DNA from: Cyanobium sp. Aljojuca 7A6
Lineage (GTDB): Bacteria > Cyanobacteriota > Cyanobacteriia > PCC-6307 > Cyanobiaceae
Assembly (NCBI RefSeq): GCF_024346455.1
Contig: NZ_JAGQCY010000003.1
Span: forward strand, 62,001-126,000
Length of the DNA: 64,000 nt
Direction of reading: 5' to 3'
Position 1 is the stretch's first letter; every line of letters begins with the position of its first letter. The notes under the pieces were generated by a model that was not told where the DNA came from, did not search any database, and saw nothing but the letters and a program-made list of their open reading frames with translations. Position numbers and translations under genes: made by a program. Below, one piece after another: positions 1 to 8,398 of this stretch.

Positions 1-444
1 CTCCAGCCCACCGCCACCGATCAGGAGCTGCGCCAGGCGTTCCGGGGCCTCAGCAAGCGCTACCACCCAGACACCACGGCCCTGCCGGCGAGCGAGGCCG
101 AAGTGGCCTTCCAGCAGCTTCGGCAGGCCTATGCCGTACTGAGTGATCCAGCCGCCCGGAGGCTCTATGACGCCGCCCTGGCCCAGCCGGCCCCCACGGC
201 GCCGATGCGGCCTGCCCCGGCGTCCGTCGTCCGGCCCGTGTCGGTGCGGCGGGCCTTGTCGGGCGGTGAGTGGTTCGCCCTGCTGCTGCTGGCCCTGGCC
301 CTGGTGCTCAGCCTGGTGCTGGGCCTGGGTGTGGCCTGGGCGCGCGGCGCCGAACTGATGGCCTGGCCCAGCTGGTGGGCCGACCTCGAGACAGCTGCCG
401 TTCCGGTGTCCCCGTCCAGCGCCCCCCCCCAGATCCAACCGTGA
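1..444 (+). CDS. J-domain (DnaJ-like) protein, 5' end missing
   Basis: The reading frame is open from the first base of the window, so the gene starts upstream. The remaining 147 residues open with a J-domain carrying the HPD motif (KRYHPDTTA) that stimulates the ATPase of a DnaK partner, followed by the QAYAVLSDPAARRLYD helix typical of the end of J-domains. A proline-rich linker follows, then one hydrophobic segment (ALLLLALALVLSLVLGLGVAWA), so this is probably a membrane-anchored co-chaperone rather than full DnaJ; no zinc-finger or C-terminal DnaJ domain is present. Its stop overlaps the GTG start of the next gene (GTGA), which suggests an operon. Confidence 0.85.
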   Translation, partial: LQPTATDQELRQAFRGLSKRYHPDTTALPASEAEVAFQQLRQAYAVLSDPAARRLYDAALAQPAPTAPMRPAPASVVRPVSVRRALSGGEWFALLLLALALVLSLVLGLGVAWARGAELMAWPSWWADLETAAVPVSPSSAPPQIQP

Positions 445-704
445 CCCTGCCTACCGCGGCCACCCCCCTTTACAACCACCCCCTGCCCGCCCTGGAGGCC
501 TGGTTGCGCCAGCTGGGCGCCAAGCAGTCGCGAACCAACGTCGCCCACTGGGACCTGCACCGCCCCGAATGGAGTGCCCGCATCGAGCTGGAGGTGGAGG
601 AACTTCGGGTGAGCTGGCACCAGGAGGGACGCAGCACGGCGCGTCAGTTCCCCTATGGACTCTCGCGGGCCGATGTGGAGGCGGCGATCCTGGCGGGTCC
701 CTGA
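441..704 (+). CDS. DUF3143 family protein
   Basis: An 87-residue protein starting with GTG that overlaps the stop of the J-domain gene by four bases. The sequence PLYNHPLPALEAWLRQLGA and the FPYGLSRADVEAAIL tail match the small cyanobacterial DUF3143 family as I remember it. A longer in-frame upstream extension exists but lies entirely inside the J-domain gene, so the GTG is preferred. The function of the family is unknown. It is soluble, with no signal peptide or membrane segment, and is probably co-translated with the preceding gene. It converges on bioA with a 21-base gap. Confidence 0.75.
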   Translation: MTLPTAATPLYNHPLPALEAWLRQLGAKQSRTNVAHWDLHRPEWSARIELEVEELRVSWHQEGRSTARQFPYGLSRADVEAAILAGP

Positions 705-725
705 TCTCCAGAAGGGCTAACCCCT

Positions 726-2000
726 TCAGAGGCTGGAGAGGGCTGCCTCGATGACGGCGTAGCAGTGGGCCAGCTGGTCGTCGTCGATGCACAGGGGCGG
801 CAGCAGGTAGACCACCTGCCCCAGGGGCCGCAGGAACACCCCTTTGGCCAGGGCCTGGCGTTGCAGCCGCTGGCCGACGGGATTGAGGTAGCCGGGGGCG
901 TCGGTGGCCACCTCGAAGGCGGCGACGCTGCCCAGCAGCCGCGGCCGCCGCACCAGGGGGTGGCGCGCCAGGGCCTCCAGGTGGGGGCGGTGGCGGGCCT
1001 CCAACTGCTGGTGGCGCTCCGGACGCTCCTGCAGCAGGGTCAGGCTGGCCAGGGCGGCGGCGCAACCCAAGGGGTTGGCGGTGAAGCTGTGGCCGTGGAA
1101 GAGGGTCAGGCCGGGGGTGGTGCCGATGAAGCCCTCGAAGATGGCCTCCCGCGCCAGGGTGACGCCCATGGGCAGGAAGCCGCCGGTGAGCCCCTTGGAG
1201 AGGGCCATGAGGTCGGGGTGGATGCCGGCCCGCTGGCAGGCGAACAGGTGGCCGCTGCGGCCGAAGCCCGTCATCACCTCATCGGCGATCAGCAGGGTGC
1301 CGCTGGCGCGCACCAGCGTTTCCACCTGGCGCAGGAACCCCTCCCGCACCAGGGCCATGCCGCCGGCCCCCTGGAGCAGCGGTTCGAGGATCACCGCCGC
1401 GGTGGGCGTTTCCAGCAGCTGCTCCAGCCGCTCCAGGGCGGCGGCCTCCCGCGCTTCCACCCCGTCGTCGCCCCACCAGGTGGCGGGCCAGGGGGCCCGG
1501 GCCACGGCGAACAGCAGCGGCTCGAACGCTTCGGAGAACAGGGAGCGCTCCCCGACCGCCATGGCGCCGAAGGTGTCGCCGTGATAGGCCCCATCGAAGG
1601 CGATCAGCTGCCGGCGCGGTTCGCCCCGGTTGCGCCACCACTGCCAGGCGATCTTCAGGGCCACCTCCACCGCCGTGGAGCCGTTGTCGGAAAAAAACAA
1701 CCGCTCCAGGCCGCTGCAGGCGGCCAGCCGCTCAGCCAGCTGCTCGGCGGCCGGGTGGCGGAAATCGGAGAAGCCCACCTGCTCCAGGGTGCGGGCCTGG
1801 CGGGCCAGGGCGCCGGCGATGGCGGGCTCCCCGTGGCCGTGCAGGGTCACCCACCAGCTGCTGATGGCATCGATCAGCCGGCGGCCGTCCTCCAGTTCGA
1901 GCAGGGCGCCTTCACCACGCACCACCCGCAGGGGCGGGTCGGCGGTGGCCACCTGGGTGAAGGGGTGCCAGAGGTGGGGATGCCAGCCGGGGCGATTCAG
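726..2000 (-). CDS. bioA: Adenosylmethionine-8-amino-7-oxononanoate aminotransferase BioA
   Basis: PLP-dependent class III aminotransferase that converts 8-amino-7-oxononanoate (KAPA) to 7,8-diaminopelargonate using S-adenosylmethionine as amino donor. Visible are the N-terminal HPHLWHPFTQ typical of BioA, the GAYHGDTFGAMAVG segment, DEVMTGFGRSG, and the Schiff-base lysine in LMALSKGLTGG (about K269). No ATG, GTG or TTG lies near the family N-terminus. A CTG at 2000 sits six bases after a perfect GGAGGT and overlaps the stop of the preceding small ORF, giving 424 residues, the usual family length. The upstream extension of the frame is a shadow of the small ORF. It is the last gene of the biotin operon. 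Identity is near certain; the CTG start is an inference. Confidence 0.93.
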   Translation of the reverse strand: MNRPGWHPHLWHPFTQVATADPPLRVVRGEGALLELEDGRRLIDAISSWWVTLHGHGEPAIAGALARQARTLEQVGFSDFRHPAAEQLAERLAACSGLERLFFSDNGSTAVEVALKIAWQWWRNRGEPRRQLIAFDGAYHGDTFGAMAVGERSLFSEAFEPLLFAVARAPWPATWWGDDGVEAREAAALERLEQLLETPTAAVILEPLLQGAGGMALVREGFLRQVETLVRASGTLLIADEVMTGFGRSGHLFACQRAGIHPDLMALSKGLTGGFLPMGVTLAREAIFEGFIGTTPGLTLFHGHSFTANPLGCAAALASLTLLQERPERHQQLEARHRPHLEALARHPLVRRPRLLGSVAAFEVATDAPGYLNPVGQRLQRQALAKGVFLRPLGQVVYLLPPLCIDDDQLAHCYAVIEAALSSL

Positions 2001-2152
2001 CGGCAGACCTCCGAACGGCGTTCGCCCTCGGTGGCGATCGGCCCGCAGTTCACCCAGCGGATGACGCTGGTCTCGATGTCGGTGAACAGCACCAGGATGC
2101 CCGCACAGAGCGCGGCCACGGCAGCTGTCACGAGCAGATGCTTTCGGCTCAT
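1997..2152 (-). CDS. 51-residue single-pass membrane protein inside the biotin operon
   Basis: A short ORF between bioD and bioA. Its ATG overlaps the bioD stop (ATGA), and its TGA overlaps the proposed CTG start of bioA. It starts MSRKHLLVTAAVAALCAGIL, a short basic start and one hydrophobic helix (about residues 6-23), followed by a polar tail with two cysteines ending SEVCR. Continuous overlap on both sides indicates that it is translated as part of the bio operon. I do not recognise a family. It could be a small membrane partner of biotin synthesis or just a conserved leader that couples bioA translation to bioD. No function is assigned. Confidence 0.6.
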   Translation of the reverse strand: MSRKHLLVTAAVAALCAGILVLFTDIETSVIRWVNCGPIATEGERRSEVCR

Positions 2153-2784
2153 GGCTGCAGGCTACGGGCCAGGCCACTGCGCTGCCATTGCCGCTCCAGG
2201 GTCTCGCGGTTGAGGGGATCCAGGGGCGGCAGCTCCGCCAGCACCGGCACGCCCCCGAGGGCTTCCAGGGTGCGGGGATTGTCGGGGTGGGGGTCGCCGT
2301 TGAGCACCAGCCCGAGCACGGGGATCGAACGCCGGGAGAGGGCCTCGAGGGAGAGCAGGGTGTGGTTGAGGGTGCCCAGGCCGCTGCGGGCCACCAGCAG
2401 CACCGGCAGACCCCAGACGGCGATCTGCTCGATCTGCAGCCAGTTGCGCCGCAGGGGCACCAGCAGCCCGCCGGCCGTCTCCACCACCAGGGGGCCGTCC
2501 CCGGCCGGCAGGGCCAGCCGGGCCGGATCGATGCTGACCCCGTCCCGCTCGGCCGACCAGTGGGGGGAGACGGGGGCGGTGAGGCGGTAGGCCTCCGGCC
2601 ACACCCGCTCCGGCGGCAGCCCCAGCAGCTGCTGCACCCGGCCCGTGTCGCCGCCCCCCTCCATCCCGCTCTGCACCGGCTTCCAGTAGGTCGCCCCCAG
2701 CCCCTGGACCAGCAGGGCGCTCACCACCGTCTTGCCCACGTCGGTGTCGGTGCCGCAGACCACCAGCTGCAGGGGGGTGCTCAT
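2149..2784 (-). CDS. bioD: Dethiobiotin synthetase BioD
   Basis: A 211-residue ATP-dependent enzyme that closes the ureido ring of dethiobiotin from 7,8-diaminopelargonate and CO2. The N-terminal P-loop reads CGTDTDVGKT, followed by YWKPVQSG, the conserved segment that binds substrate, and VVETAGGLLVPL in the middle. The ATG overlaps the bioC stop (ATGA), and its own stop overlaps the 51-residue ORF, so bioC, bioD, the small ORF and bioA appear translationally coupled. Length and motifs are normal for the family. It acts in the cytosol just before the BioB sulphur-insertion step; bioB is not in this window. Confidence 0.95.
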   Translation of the reverse strand: MSTPLQLVVCGTDTDVGKTVVSALLVQGLGATYWKPVQSGMEGGGDTGRVQQLLGLPPERVWPEAYRLTAPVSPHWSAERDGVSIDPARLALPAGDGPLVVETAGGLLVPLRRNWLQIEQIAVWGLPVLLVARSGLGTLNHTLLSLEALSRRSIPVLGLVLNGDPHPDNPRTLEALGGVPVLAELPPLDPLNRETLERQWQRSGLARSLQP

Positions 2785-3524
2785 GGGACGGGGACGCCGG
2801 GGTGGTCGCGCTGGCCCAGCAGCAGCAGCACCTCCCAGGTGAGGGGCGTCTCCTGGGGCCAGTGGGCCAGGAGTCGGCGCAGCTCCCCGGCCGACAGGGG
2901 CGGCCGCTGGCTGGCGTCGGCGCCGAGGCGCCGCAGGTGGCGCAGGGCGGCCAACCCCCCCTGGTGGGGCCGGCTGAAGCGCAGCACCCGGCTGTGGCGG
3001 GGATGCAGACCCGCGGCGGCGGCGGCGCGGAGCAGGCGCTCGGCCGCCGGCAGCTCCAGGGCCGTGCAGGCCACGCCGGCGGTAGCGGCGGCCCTATGCC
3101 ACTGGGGGAAGCTGCCGGCGGTGGGCACCGCCAGGGCCAGCCAGCCGCCCGGGGCCAGCGAGCGGCACCAGTGGCCCAGCTGGTCGGCCGGGTCGTCGAG
3201 CCACTGAAGCGCGAAGCCGGAAGCCAGCAGGGCCGCCCCCTGCAACGCCGCCGGCAGCCCGTCGTTGAGGTCCCACACCAGATGGGGTTGCAGGGGGTTG
3301 CGCTGCAGCAGTTCCGGGCAGAGGTCCAGTTGCAGCAGCCCCTGGGCCGGCAGCGCCCGCGACAGCAGGCCGCTGCCGGCCCCCAGGTCGGCGCGGGGGC
3401 CGGCAGGCAGGGGCAGATCGCGGCAGAGGCGCCCCAGCCGACAGGCCACGGCCCGCTGCAGCAGGGCCTGGGCCTCGTAGCCTGCCGCCCCGCGCCCGAA
3501 GTGACGGCGCACCAGGTTGTTCAC
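2781..3524 (-). CDS. bioC: Malonyl-ACP O-methyltransferase BioC
   Basis: A SAM-dependent methyltransferase of 247 residues. The N-terminus VRRHFGRGAAGYEAQALLQR matches the BioC N-terminal pattern (F..AA..Y). It is followed by the SAM-binding motif ADLGAGSGLLSRAL, then LLASGFALQWLDDP and LAPGGWLALAVPT. BioC methylates malonyl-ACP so that the fatty acid synthase can build pimeloyl-ACP methyl ester. The start is a GTG that overlaps the stop of the upstream esterase gene (GTGA). A longer reading frame upstream is only the shadow of that gene and bioF. Position between the esterase and bioD supports the assignment. Confidence 0.9.
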   Translation of the reverse strand: MNNLVRRHFGRGAAGYEAQALLQRAVACRLGRLCRDLPLPAGPRADLGAGSGLLSRALPAQGLLQLDLCPELLQRNPLQPHLVWDLNDGLPAALQGAALLASGFALQWLDDPADQLGHWCRSLAPGGWLALAVPTAGSFPQWHRAAATAGVACTALELPAAERLLRAAAAAGLHPRHSRVLRFSRPHQGGLAALRHLRRLGADASQRPPLSAGELRRLLAHWPQETPLTWEVLLLLGQRDHPGVPVP

Positions 3525-4255
3525 GCCGCGCCAAGGCCCTGCAGCCACTCCAGCACCGTCGCCATCACCGGGCTGCGCAGCAGGCAGTGGCCGGCCCCCG
3601 CCAGGCTCACCACCTCGGCCTGGGGCAGTGCCTGCCGCAGGAGGGCGCGGACCTGGGGGCCCACGATGCGGTCGGCTTCGGCTTCCACGATCAGTACCCT
3701 GGCGCCGCTGGGAAAGCCGGCCGGCAGGCCATCGCAGCGCTCCAGCAGCGCCAGGTCCTGCCGCAGCCGCGCCCGGCCCGCCGCCGACACCGGCTGGTCG
3801 GCGGGCCCGGGAGGCAGCAGTTCGGCGGGATCGGGGCTGGCCGCCTCGATCAGAAAGCGCCGCAGCAGGGTCTGGGCCCGCAGGGCCGTTTCGGCGTCGC
3901 TGGGGCCCTCGGCCAGCTGGGCGGCCATGGCCGCCAGGGCGGCGCGCACCTTGCGGCCCTCCGCCCCCGGCGGTACGAAGCGGCCGAAACCGGCCAGCAG
4001 CACGACGGCGTCGGCCCCGGCGAGCACCGCGGCGTCCAGCAGGTGGGGGCCCATGGAGTGGCCGATCACCACCCGCCGCCCGGCTCCTTCCCAGGCGGGG
4101 CTGCGCGGGGCGTGGGGGCCGTAGCCACGCTCTCCGCAGGCCCAGAGCCAGCCCAAGGGAGCGCTCATCTCCTGCCAGGCGGTCCAATTGGTGCCATCGC
4201 CGGCCCAGCCGTGCATGGCGATCACCTGGAGGCTGGCGGGGGCGCTGGAGGCCAT
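3521..4255 (-). CDS. Pimeloyl-ACP methyl ester esterase, BioH/BioK-type alpha/beta hydrolase
   Basis: A 244-residue alpha/beta hydrolase. The strand-turn IAMHGWAGDGTNW carries the oxyanion loop, GHSMG holds the nucleophile serine (about S67), and LIVEAEADRIVGP and GAGHCLL supply the expected acid and histidine. In the biotin pathway such an enzyme removes the methyl ester from pimeloyl-ACP after two elongation rounds. Cyanobacteria of this group are known to use BioK, an isofunctional replacement for BioH. Placement between bioF and bioC makes that role very likely. The start is the ATG overlapping the bioF stop (TGATG); a TTG one codon earlier is possible. Which named subfamily it belongs to cannot be decided by eye. 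Confidence 0.85.
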   Translation of the reverse strand: MASSAPASLQVIAMHGWAGDGTNWTAWQEMSAPLGWLWACGERGYGPHAPRSPAWEGAGRRVVIGHSMGPHLLDAAVLAGADAVVLLAGFGRFVPPGAEGRKVRAALAAMAAQLAEGPSDAETALRAQTLLRRFLIEAASPDPAELLPPGPADQPVSAAGRARLRQDLALLERCDGLPAGFPSGARVLIVEAEADRIVGPQVRALLRQALPQAEVVSLAGAGHCLLRSPVMATVLEWLQGLGAA

Positions 4256-5475
4256 CAAGGGGTGAGGGGGGACGGGGCCGGGCCGAGGGCCTTGAGCAGG
4301 CGAGGAAGGGTTCCGCTGGGGAGATCCTGGCGCAGCACCAACCGCAGCCGGGCCGTAGCGGCCGGCACCGTGGGGGGACGGATCGCCACCGCCAGCAGAC
4401 CGGCGGCCTCGAGGCGCCCCTGCAGGGCCAGGGCGGCCCCGTCGTCCCCCACCAGCAACGGCAGGACCGGCCCGTGGCCGGCGGGCCGTGGCCAGCCCGC
4501 CGCCGCCAGCACCTGCCGCCAGCGGCTTGCCCGCGCCAGCAGCGCCGTGCCGATCTCGGGCTGGGCCTCGACCTGCCGCAGGGCCGCCAGGGCCCCGGCC
4601 GCCAGGGGCGGCGCCAGGGCCGTGGTGTACCGGAAGGCTCCGCTGGCCTGCAGCAGCCAGTCGCCCAGCAGGGCGTCACCGGCGAGGAAGGCGCCACCGC
4701 TGCCGAAGGCCTTGCCGAAGGTGCCGCAGACCAGGTGCACCCCCTCCAGGCCATGGCCCAGGCCGCGGCCGCCCGGGCCCAGCACCCCCAGGGCATGGGC
4801 CTCATCGAGCAGCAGCAGGGCCCCGTGGCGCCGGCACAGGGCGGCCAGGGCCGGCACGTCAGGACTGGTGCCCTCCATGCTGAACAGGCTCTCGCTGAGC
4901 ACCAGCCGGGTCTGGTCGGGTTGGTTGGAGCGGGCCTGGGCCAGCCGCCGCTCCAGATCCTCCAGGTCGTTGTGGGCGAAGCGCACCAGCCGCGCGCCGC
5001 TGGCACGCACCCCGGCCAGCAGCGAATGATGCACGTGGCGGTCGGCGCAGACCAGGGCACCCCGATCGGCCAGGGCCGTGACCGCCGCCAGGTTGGCCTG
5101 GAAGCCACTGGGGAACAGCAGCACCCGCTCCCGATCCAGCCAGGCGGCCAGGGCGGCCTCCAGCTGCAGATGCACCGGCCGGGTGCCGGTGACCAGCCGC
5201 GAGCCGCCGGCTCCCAGGCCGCTGCTGTCCAGTTCCGCCCGGGCAGCGGCGATCACGCAGGGATGGCGACTCAGGCCCAGGTAGTCGTTGCTGGCCAGAT
5301 CCAGCAACGGCACGCCAGCGCCTGTCTCCGGCCCGGCCTCCCCGATCTCCTCCTGCAGGGCGATGCCATCGGTCGGACGGAAACTGCGCAGCCGCCGGTG
5401 TCGCTGCTGGTGCAGGGCGGCCAGCCCGTCATGGAGCCGCTGTCGCCAGGGGGGCCTCAGGCCGTCGGCATCCAA
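4255..5475 (-). CDS. bioF: 8-amino-7-oxononanoate synthase BioF
   Basis: PLP-dependent alpha-oxoamine synthase that condenses pimeloyl-ACP with alanine to give KAPA. Visible are LDLASNDYLGLSRHP, GLGAGGSRLVTGT, LLLLDEAHALGVLGP, and the PLP lysine in CGTFGKAFGSGG (about K255). The start is chosen as TTG at 5475, giving 406 residues and an N-terminus of normal length. The next upstream in-frame ATG (5550) would overlap the divergent helicase start and is unlikely. It is the first gene of the biotin operon, overlaps the esterase by one base and probably uses a promoter in the 73-base gap to the helicase. Confidence 0.92.
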   Translation of the reverse strand: MDADGLRPPWRQRLHDGLAALHQQRHRRLRSFRPTDGIALQEEIGEAGPETGAGVPLLDLASNDYLGLSRHPCVIAAARAELDSSGLGAGGSRLVTGTRPVHLQLEAALAAWLDRERVLLFPSGFQANLAAVTALADRGALVCADRHVHHSLLAGVRASGARLVRFAHNDLEDLERRLAQARSNQPDQTRLVLSESLFSMEGTSPDVPALAALCRRHGALLLLDEAHALGVLGPGGRGLGHGLEGVHLVCGTFGKAFGSGGAFLAGDALLGDWLLQASGAFRYTTALAPPLAAGALAALRQVEAQPEIGTALLARASRWRQVLAAAGWPRPAGHGPVLPLLVGDDGAALALQGRLEAAGLLAVAIRPPTVPAATARLRLVLRQDLPSGTLPRLLKALGPAPSPLTP

Positions 5476-5548
5476 AGGACGACCCCGAACAAGGGTGCAA
5501 AAAACCCTAAGTGGCTGGCAGGTCGCGGCCAGCCCATAAGATTCCCCC

Positions 5549-8398
5549 ATGCTCGACCGCCCCGACGTTGGCAGCACCACCCGCGCCGACGGGCCCAGCA
5601 ACAACGCGATCGGCAGCGACGTGACGAGCAGCATGGCCATGGCCGCGAACAACGCCGTGCCGCCGGTGGAGGAGTTGTTCCCCTTCCCCCTGGATGATTT
5701 CCAGCTGGAGGCGATCGATGCCCTGAACCAGGGCCACTCGGTGGTGGTGAGCGCCCCCACCGGCTCCGGCAAGACCCTGGTGGGCGAGTACGCCATCCAC
5801 CGCGCCCTGGCCCATGGCCAGAAGGTCTTCTACACCACCCCGCTCAAGGCGCTCTCGAACCAGAAGCTGCGGGATTTCCGCCACCAGTTCGGCCACGAGA
5901 AGGTCGGCCTGCTCACCGGCGATCTCAGCCTGAACCGGGAGGCGCAGGTGGTGGTGATGACCACCGAGATCTTCCGCAACATGCTCTACGCGGAGATCGA
6001 CCACGCCGACGACGATCCCCTGGCCGATGTGGAAGCCGTGGTGCTCGATGAGTGCCACTACATGAACGACACCCAGCGCGGCACCGTCTGGGAGGAATCG
6101 ATCATCCACTGCCCGACACGGGTGCAGCTGGTGGCCCTTTCGGCCACGGTGGCGAACGCCGGCCAGCTCACCGACTGGATCGAGCGGGTCCATGGCCCCA
6201 CCCGGCTGATCCACAGCGACTTCCGCCCCGTCCCGTTGGCCTTCAGCTTCTGCAGCGCCAAGGGCCTGCACCCGCTGCTCAACGACGAGGGCACCGGCCT
6301 GCATCCCAACTGCAAGGTCTGGCGCCCTCCCAAATCCACCCGCCGCAAGGGACCGAAGGAACCGCGGCCGCCCCAGCCGGAGGCCCCCCCGATCGGCTTC
6401 GTGGTGGCCCAGATGGCGGAGAGGGAGATGCTGCCGGCCATCTATTTCATCTTCAGCCGCCGCAACTGCGACCGCTCCGTGCGCGATCTGGCCAAGGTGT
6501 GCCTGGTGAACGCCGAAGAGCAGGCGCGGATCCGCCAGCGGCTGGACGCCTTCATGGCGGTGACCCCCGAGGCGGTGCGGGAGGGCGGCCATGCCGAGGC
6601 CCTGCTGCGGGGCATCGCCGCCCACCACGCCGGCGTGCTGCCGGCCTGGAAGGAACTGATCGAGGAGCTGTTCCAGCAGGGGCTGATCAAGGTGGTGTTC
6701 GCCACCGAGACCCTGGCCGCCGGCATCAACATGCCCGCCCGCACCACGGTGATCTCGGCCCTCTCCAAGCGCACCGAGCGGGGCCACCGGCCCCTGATGG
6801 GCAGCGAGTTCCTGCAGATGGCGGGCCGTGCCGGCCGCCGCGGCCTCGACACCCAGGGCTACGTGGTGACGGTGCAGAGCCGCTTCGAGGGGGTGCGGGA
6901 GGCCGGGGCCCTGGCCACCAGCCCGGCCGATCCCCTGGTGAGCCAGTTCACCCCCAGCTACGGCATGGTGCTCAACCTGCTGCAGCGCTACGACCTGGCC
7001 AAGGCCCGGGAGCTGGTGGAGCGCAGCTTCGGCCGCTACCTCGCCGGGCTGGATCTGGCCGAGGACGAAGCCCGCATCGCCGAGCTGATGGCCCAGCTGG
7101 CCACGCTCGAATCCAGCGGCGGCGAGGTGCCCTGGGACGATTTCGAGGACTACGAGAAGGTCCGCGGCCGCCTGCGGGAGGAGCGGCGCCTGCACCGGAT
7201 CCTGCAGCAGCAGGCCGAGGAGACCCTCGCCCACGAGCTCACCCTGGCGCTGCAGTTCGCCAGCGAGGGCACCCTGGTGAGCGTCAAGGCGCCGGCCCTG
7301 CGCAGCCGGGTCACGCCGGCGGTGATCGTCGCCAAGGTGCCGGGCTCCGGCCAGTTCCCGCTGCTGCTCTGCCTCACCGACGAGAACGTCTGGATCCTGC
7401 TGCCCTGCCACGCGGTGGTGACCCTGCACGCCGAGCTCAGCTGCCTGCAGGTGAACCAGCTGGAGTCGCCGGAGCTGCACCACGCCAATGAGCTGCGCCA
7501 CGGCGACAACGCCAGCGGCGGCCTGGCCCTGGCGGTGTCCTCGATGGCCCGCCGCCACGACATGCACACCCCCCGCTACGACCTGGCCGGCGAGGTGCAG
7601 CAGCAGGGGCAGCTGGTGCAGCAACTGGAGCAGGAGCTGGAGGCCCACCCCGCCCACCGCTGGGGTGACCGCAAGCACCTCAAGAAGCACCGCCGCCGCA
7701 TGGAGGAACTGGAGGAGGAGATCGGCGAACGGCAGCGGCTGCTGCACCACCGGGCCAATCGCCACTGGGACACCTTCCTGTCCCTGATCGACATCCTGCG
7801 CTTCTTCGGTGCCCTCGACGGCGAGGAGGGGCTGGAGCCCACCGAGGTGGGCCGCACCGTGGCGGCCCTGCGGGGCGATAACGAGCTCTGGCTGGGGCTG
7901 GCCCTGATGAGCGGCCACCTCGATGGCCTGAATCCGGCCGAACTGGCGGCGGTGCTGGAGGCCATCTCCACTGAGGTGAACCGGCCTGATCTCTGGTGCG
8001 GCTACCCGCCGCCACCGGCCTCCGAGGAGGCGCTCCACGACCTGCGTGGCCTGCGGCGCGAGCTGCAGCGCCAGCAGGAGCGGGCGTCGGTGGTGGTGCC
8101 GGTGTGGTGGGAGCCGGAGCTCACCGGCCTGGTCCACGCCTGGGCCCGGGGCGCCAGCTGGAACGACGTGATCGCCAACACCTCCCTCGACGAGGGCGAT
8201 GTGGTGCGGATCCTGCGCCGCACAGTGGATCTGCTGGCCCAGGTGCCCTACTGCGAGGCGATCAGCGAGCAGCTGCGCCGCAACTCGCGCCTGGCCCTCA
8301 AGAGCATCAACCGCTTCCCGGTCTGCGAGATCGAGGATCTGCTGGCGGGTGGCAACGGCAAGCTTGATCCAGCGACGGAACGGCCTCCGGCCGCTTAG
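5549..8398 (+). CDS. Ski2-like DEAD/DEAH-box RNA helicase with DSHCT-type C-terminus
   Basis: A 949-residue superfamily 2 helicase. Motif I is SAPTGSGKT (K75), the Walker B motif is LDECHYM (about 167-172), SAT follows, and the C-terminal helicase half shows TETLAAGINMPARTTV and QMAGRAGRRG. A long C-terminal part with a charged coiled stretch (about 690-740) and a domain resembling DSHCT place it near Mtr4/Ski2 and the cyanobacterial Ski2-like proteins, which probably remodel RNA for processing or decay. A later ATG at 5633 is an alternative start. Its TAG interlocks with the purB TAA (four-base convergent overlap). Confidence 0.9.
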   Translation: MLDRPDVGSTTRADGPSNNAIGSDVTSSMAMAANNAVPPVEELFPFPLDDFQLEAIDALNQGHSVVVSAPTGSGKTLVGEYAIHRALAHGQKVFYTTPLKALSNQKLRDFRHQFGHEKVGLLTGDLSLNREAQVVVMTTEIFRNMLYAEIDHADDDPLADVEAVVLDECHYMNDTQRGTVWEESIIHCPTRVQLVALSATVANAGQLTDWIERVHGPTRLIHSDFRPVPLAFSFCSAKGLHPLLNDEGTGLHPNCKVWRPPKSTRRKGPKEPRPPQPEAPPIGFVVAQMAEREMLPAIYFIFSRRNCDRSVRDLAKVCLVNAEEQARIRQRLDAFMAVTPEAVREGGHAEALLRGIAAHHAGVLPAWKELIEELFQQGLIKVVFATETLAAGINMPARTTVISALSKRTERGHRPLMGSEFLQMAGRAGRRGLDTQGYVVTVQSRFEGVREAGALATSPADPLVSQFTPSYGMVLNLLQRYDLAKARELVERSFGRYLAGLDLAEDEARIAELMAQLATLESSGGEVPWDDFEDYEKVRGRLREERRLHRILQQQAEETLAHELTLALQFASEGTLVSVKAPALRSRVTPAVIVAKVPGSGQFPLLLCLTDENVWILLPCHAVVTLHAELSCLQVNQLESPELHHANELRHGDNASGGLALAVSSMARRHDMHTPRYDLAGEVQQQGQLVQQLEQELEAHPAHRWGDRKHLKKHRRRMEELEEEIGERQRLLHHRANRHWDTFLSLIDILRFFGALDGEEGLEPTEVGRTVAALRGDNELWLGLALMSGHLDGLNPAELAAVLEAISTEVNRPDLWCGYPPPPASEEALHDLRGLRRELQRQQERASVVVPVWWEPELTGLVHAWARGASWNDVIANTSLDEGDVVRILRRTVDLLAQVPYCEAISEQLRRNSRLALKSINRFPVCEIEDLLAGGNGKLDPATERPPAA

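Noticed and set aside
711-727. Hairpin GAAGGG/CCCTTC between DUF3143 and bioA as a bidirectional terminator
   Set aside because: Only six base pairs and no T-run on either side.
765-2213. 482-residue plus-strand ORF opposite bioA
   Set aside because: The translation is Gly/Gln-rich low complexity and mirrors bioA, whose motifs are intact.
5507-8137. 876-residue ORF on the minus strand opposite the helicase
   Set aside because: It is a GC-driven shadow of the helicase with low-complexity His/Gln/Leu-rich translation and no domain; the plus strand has full helicase motifs.
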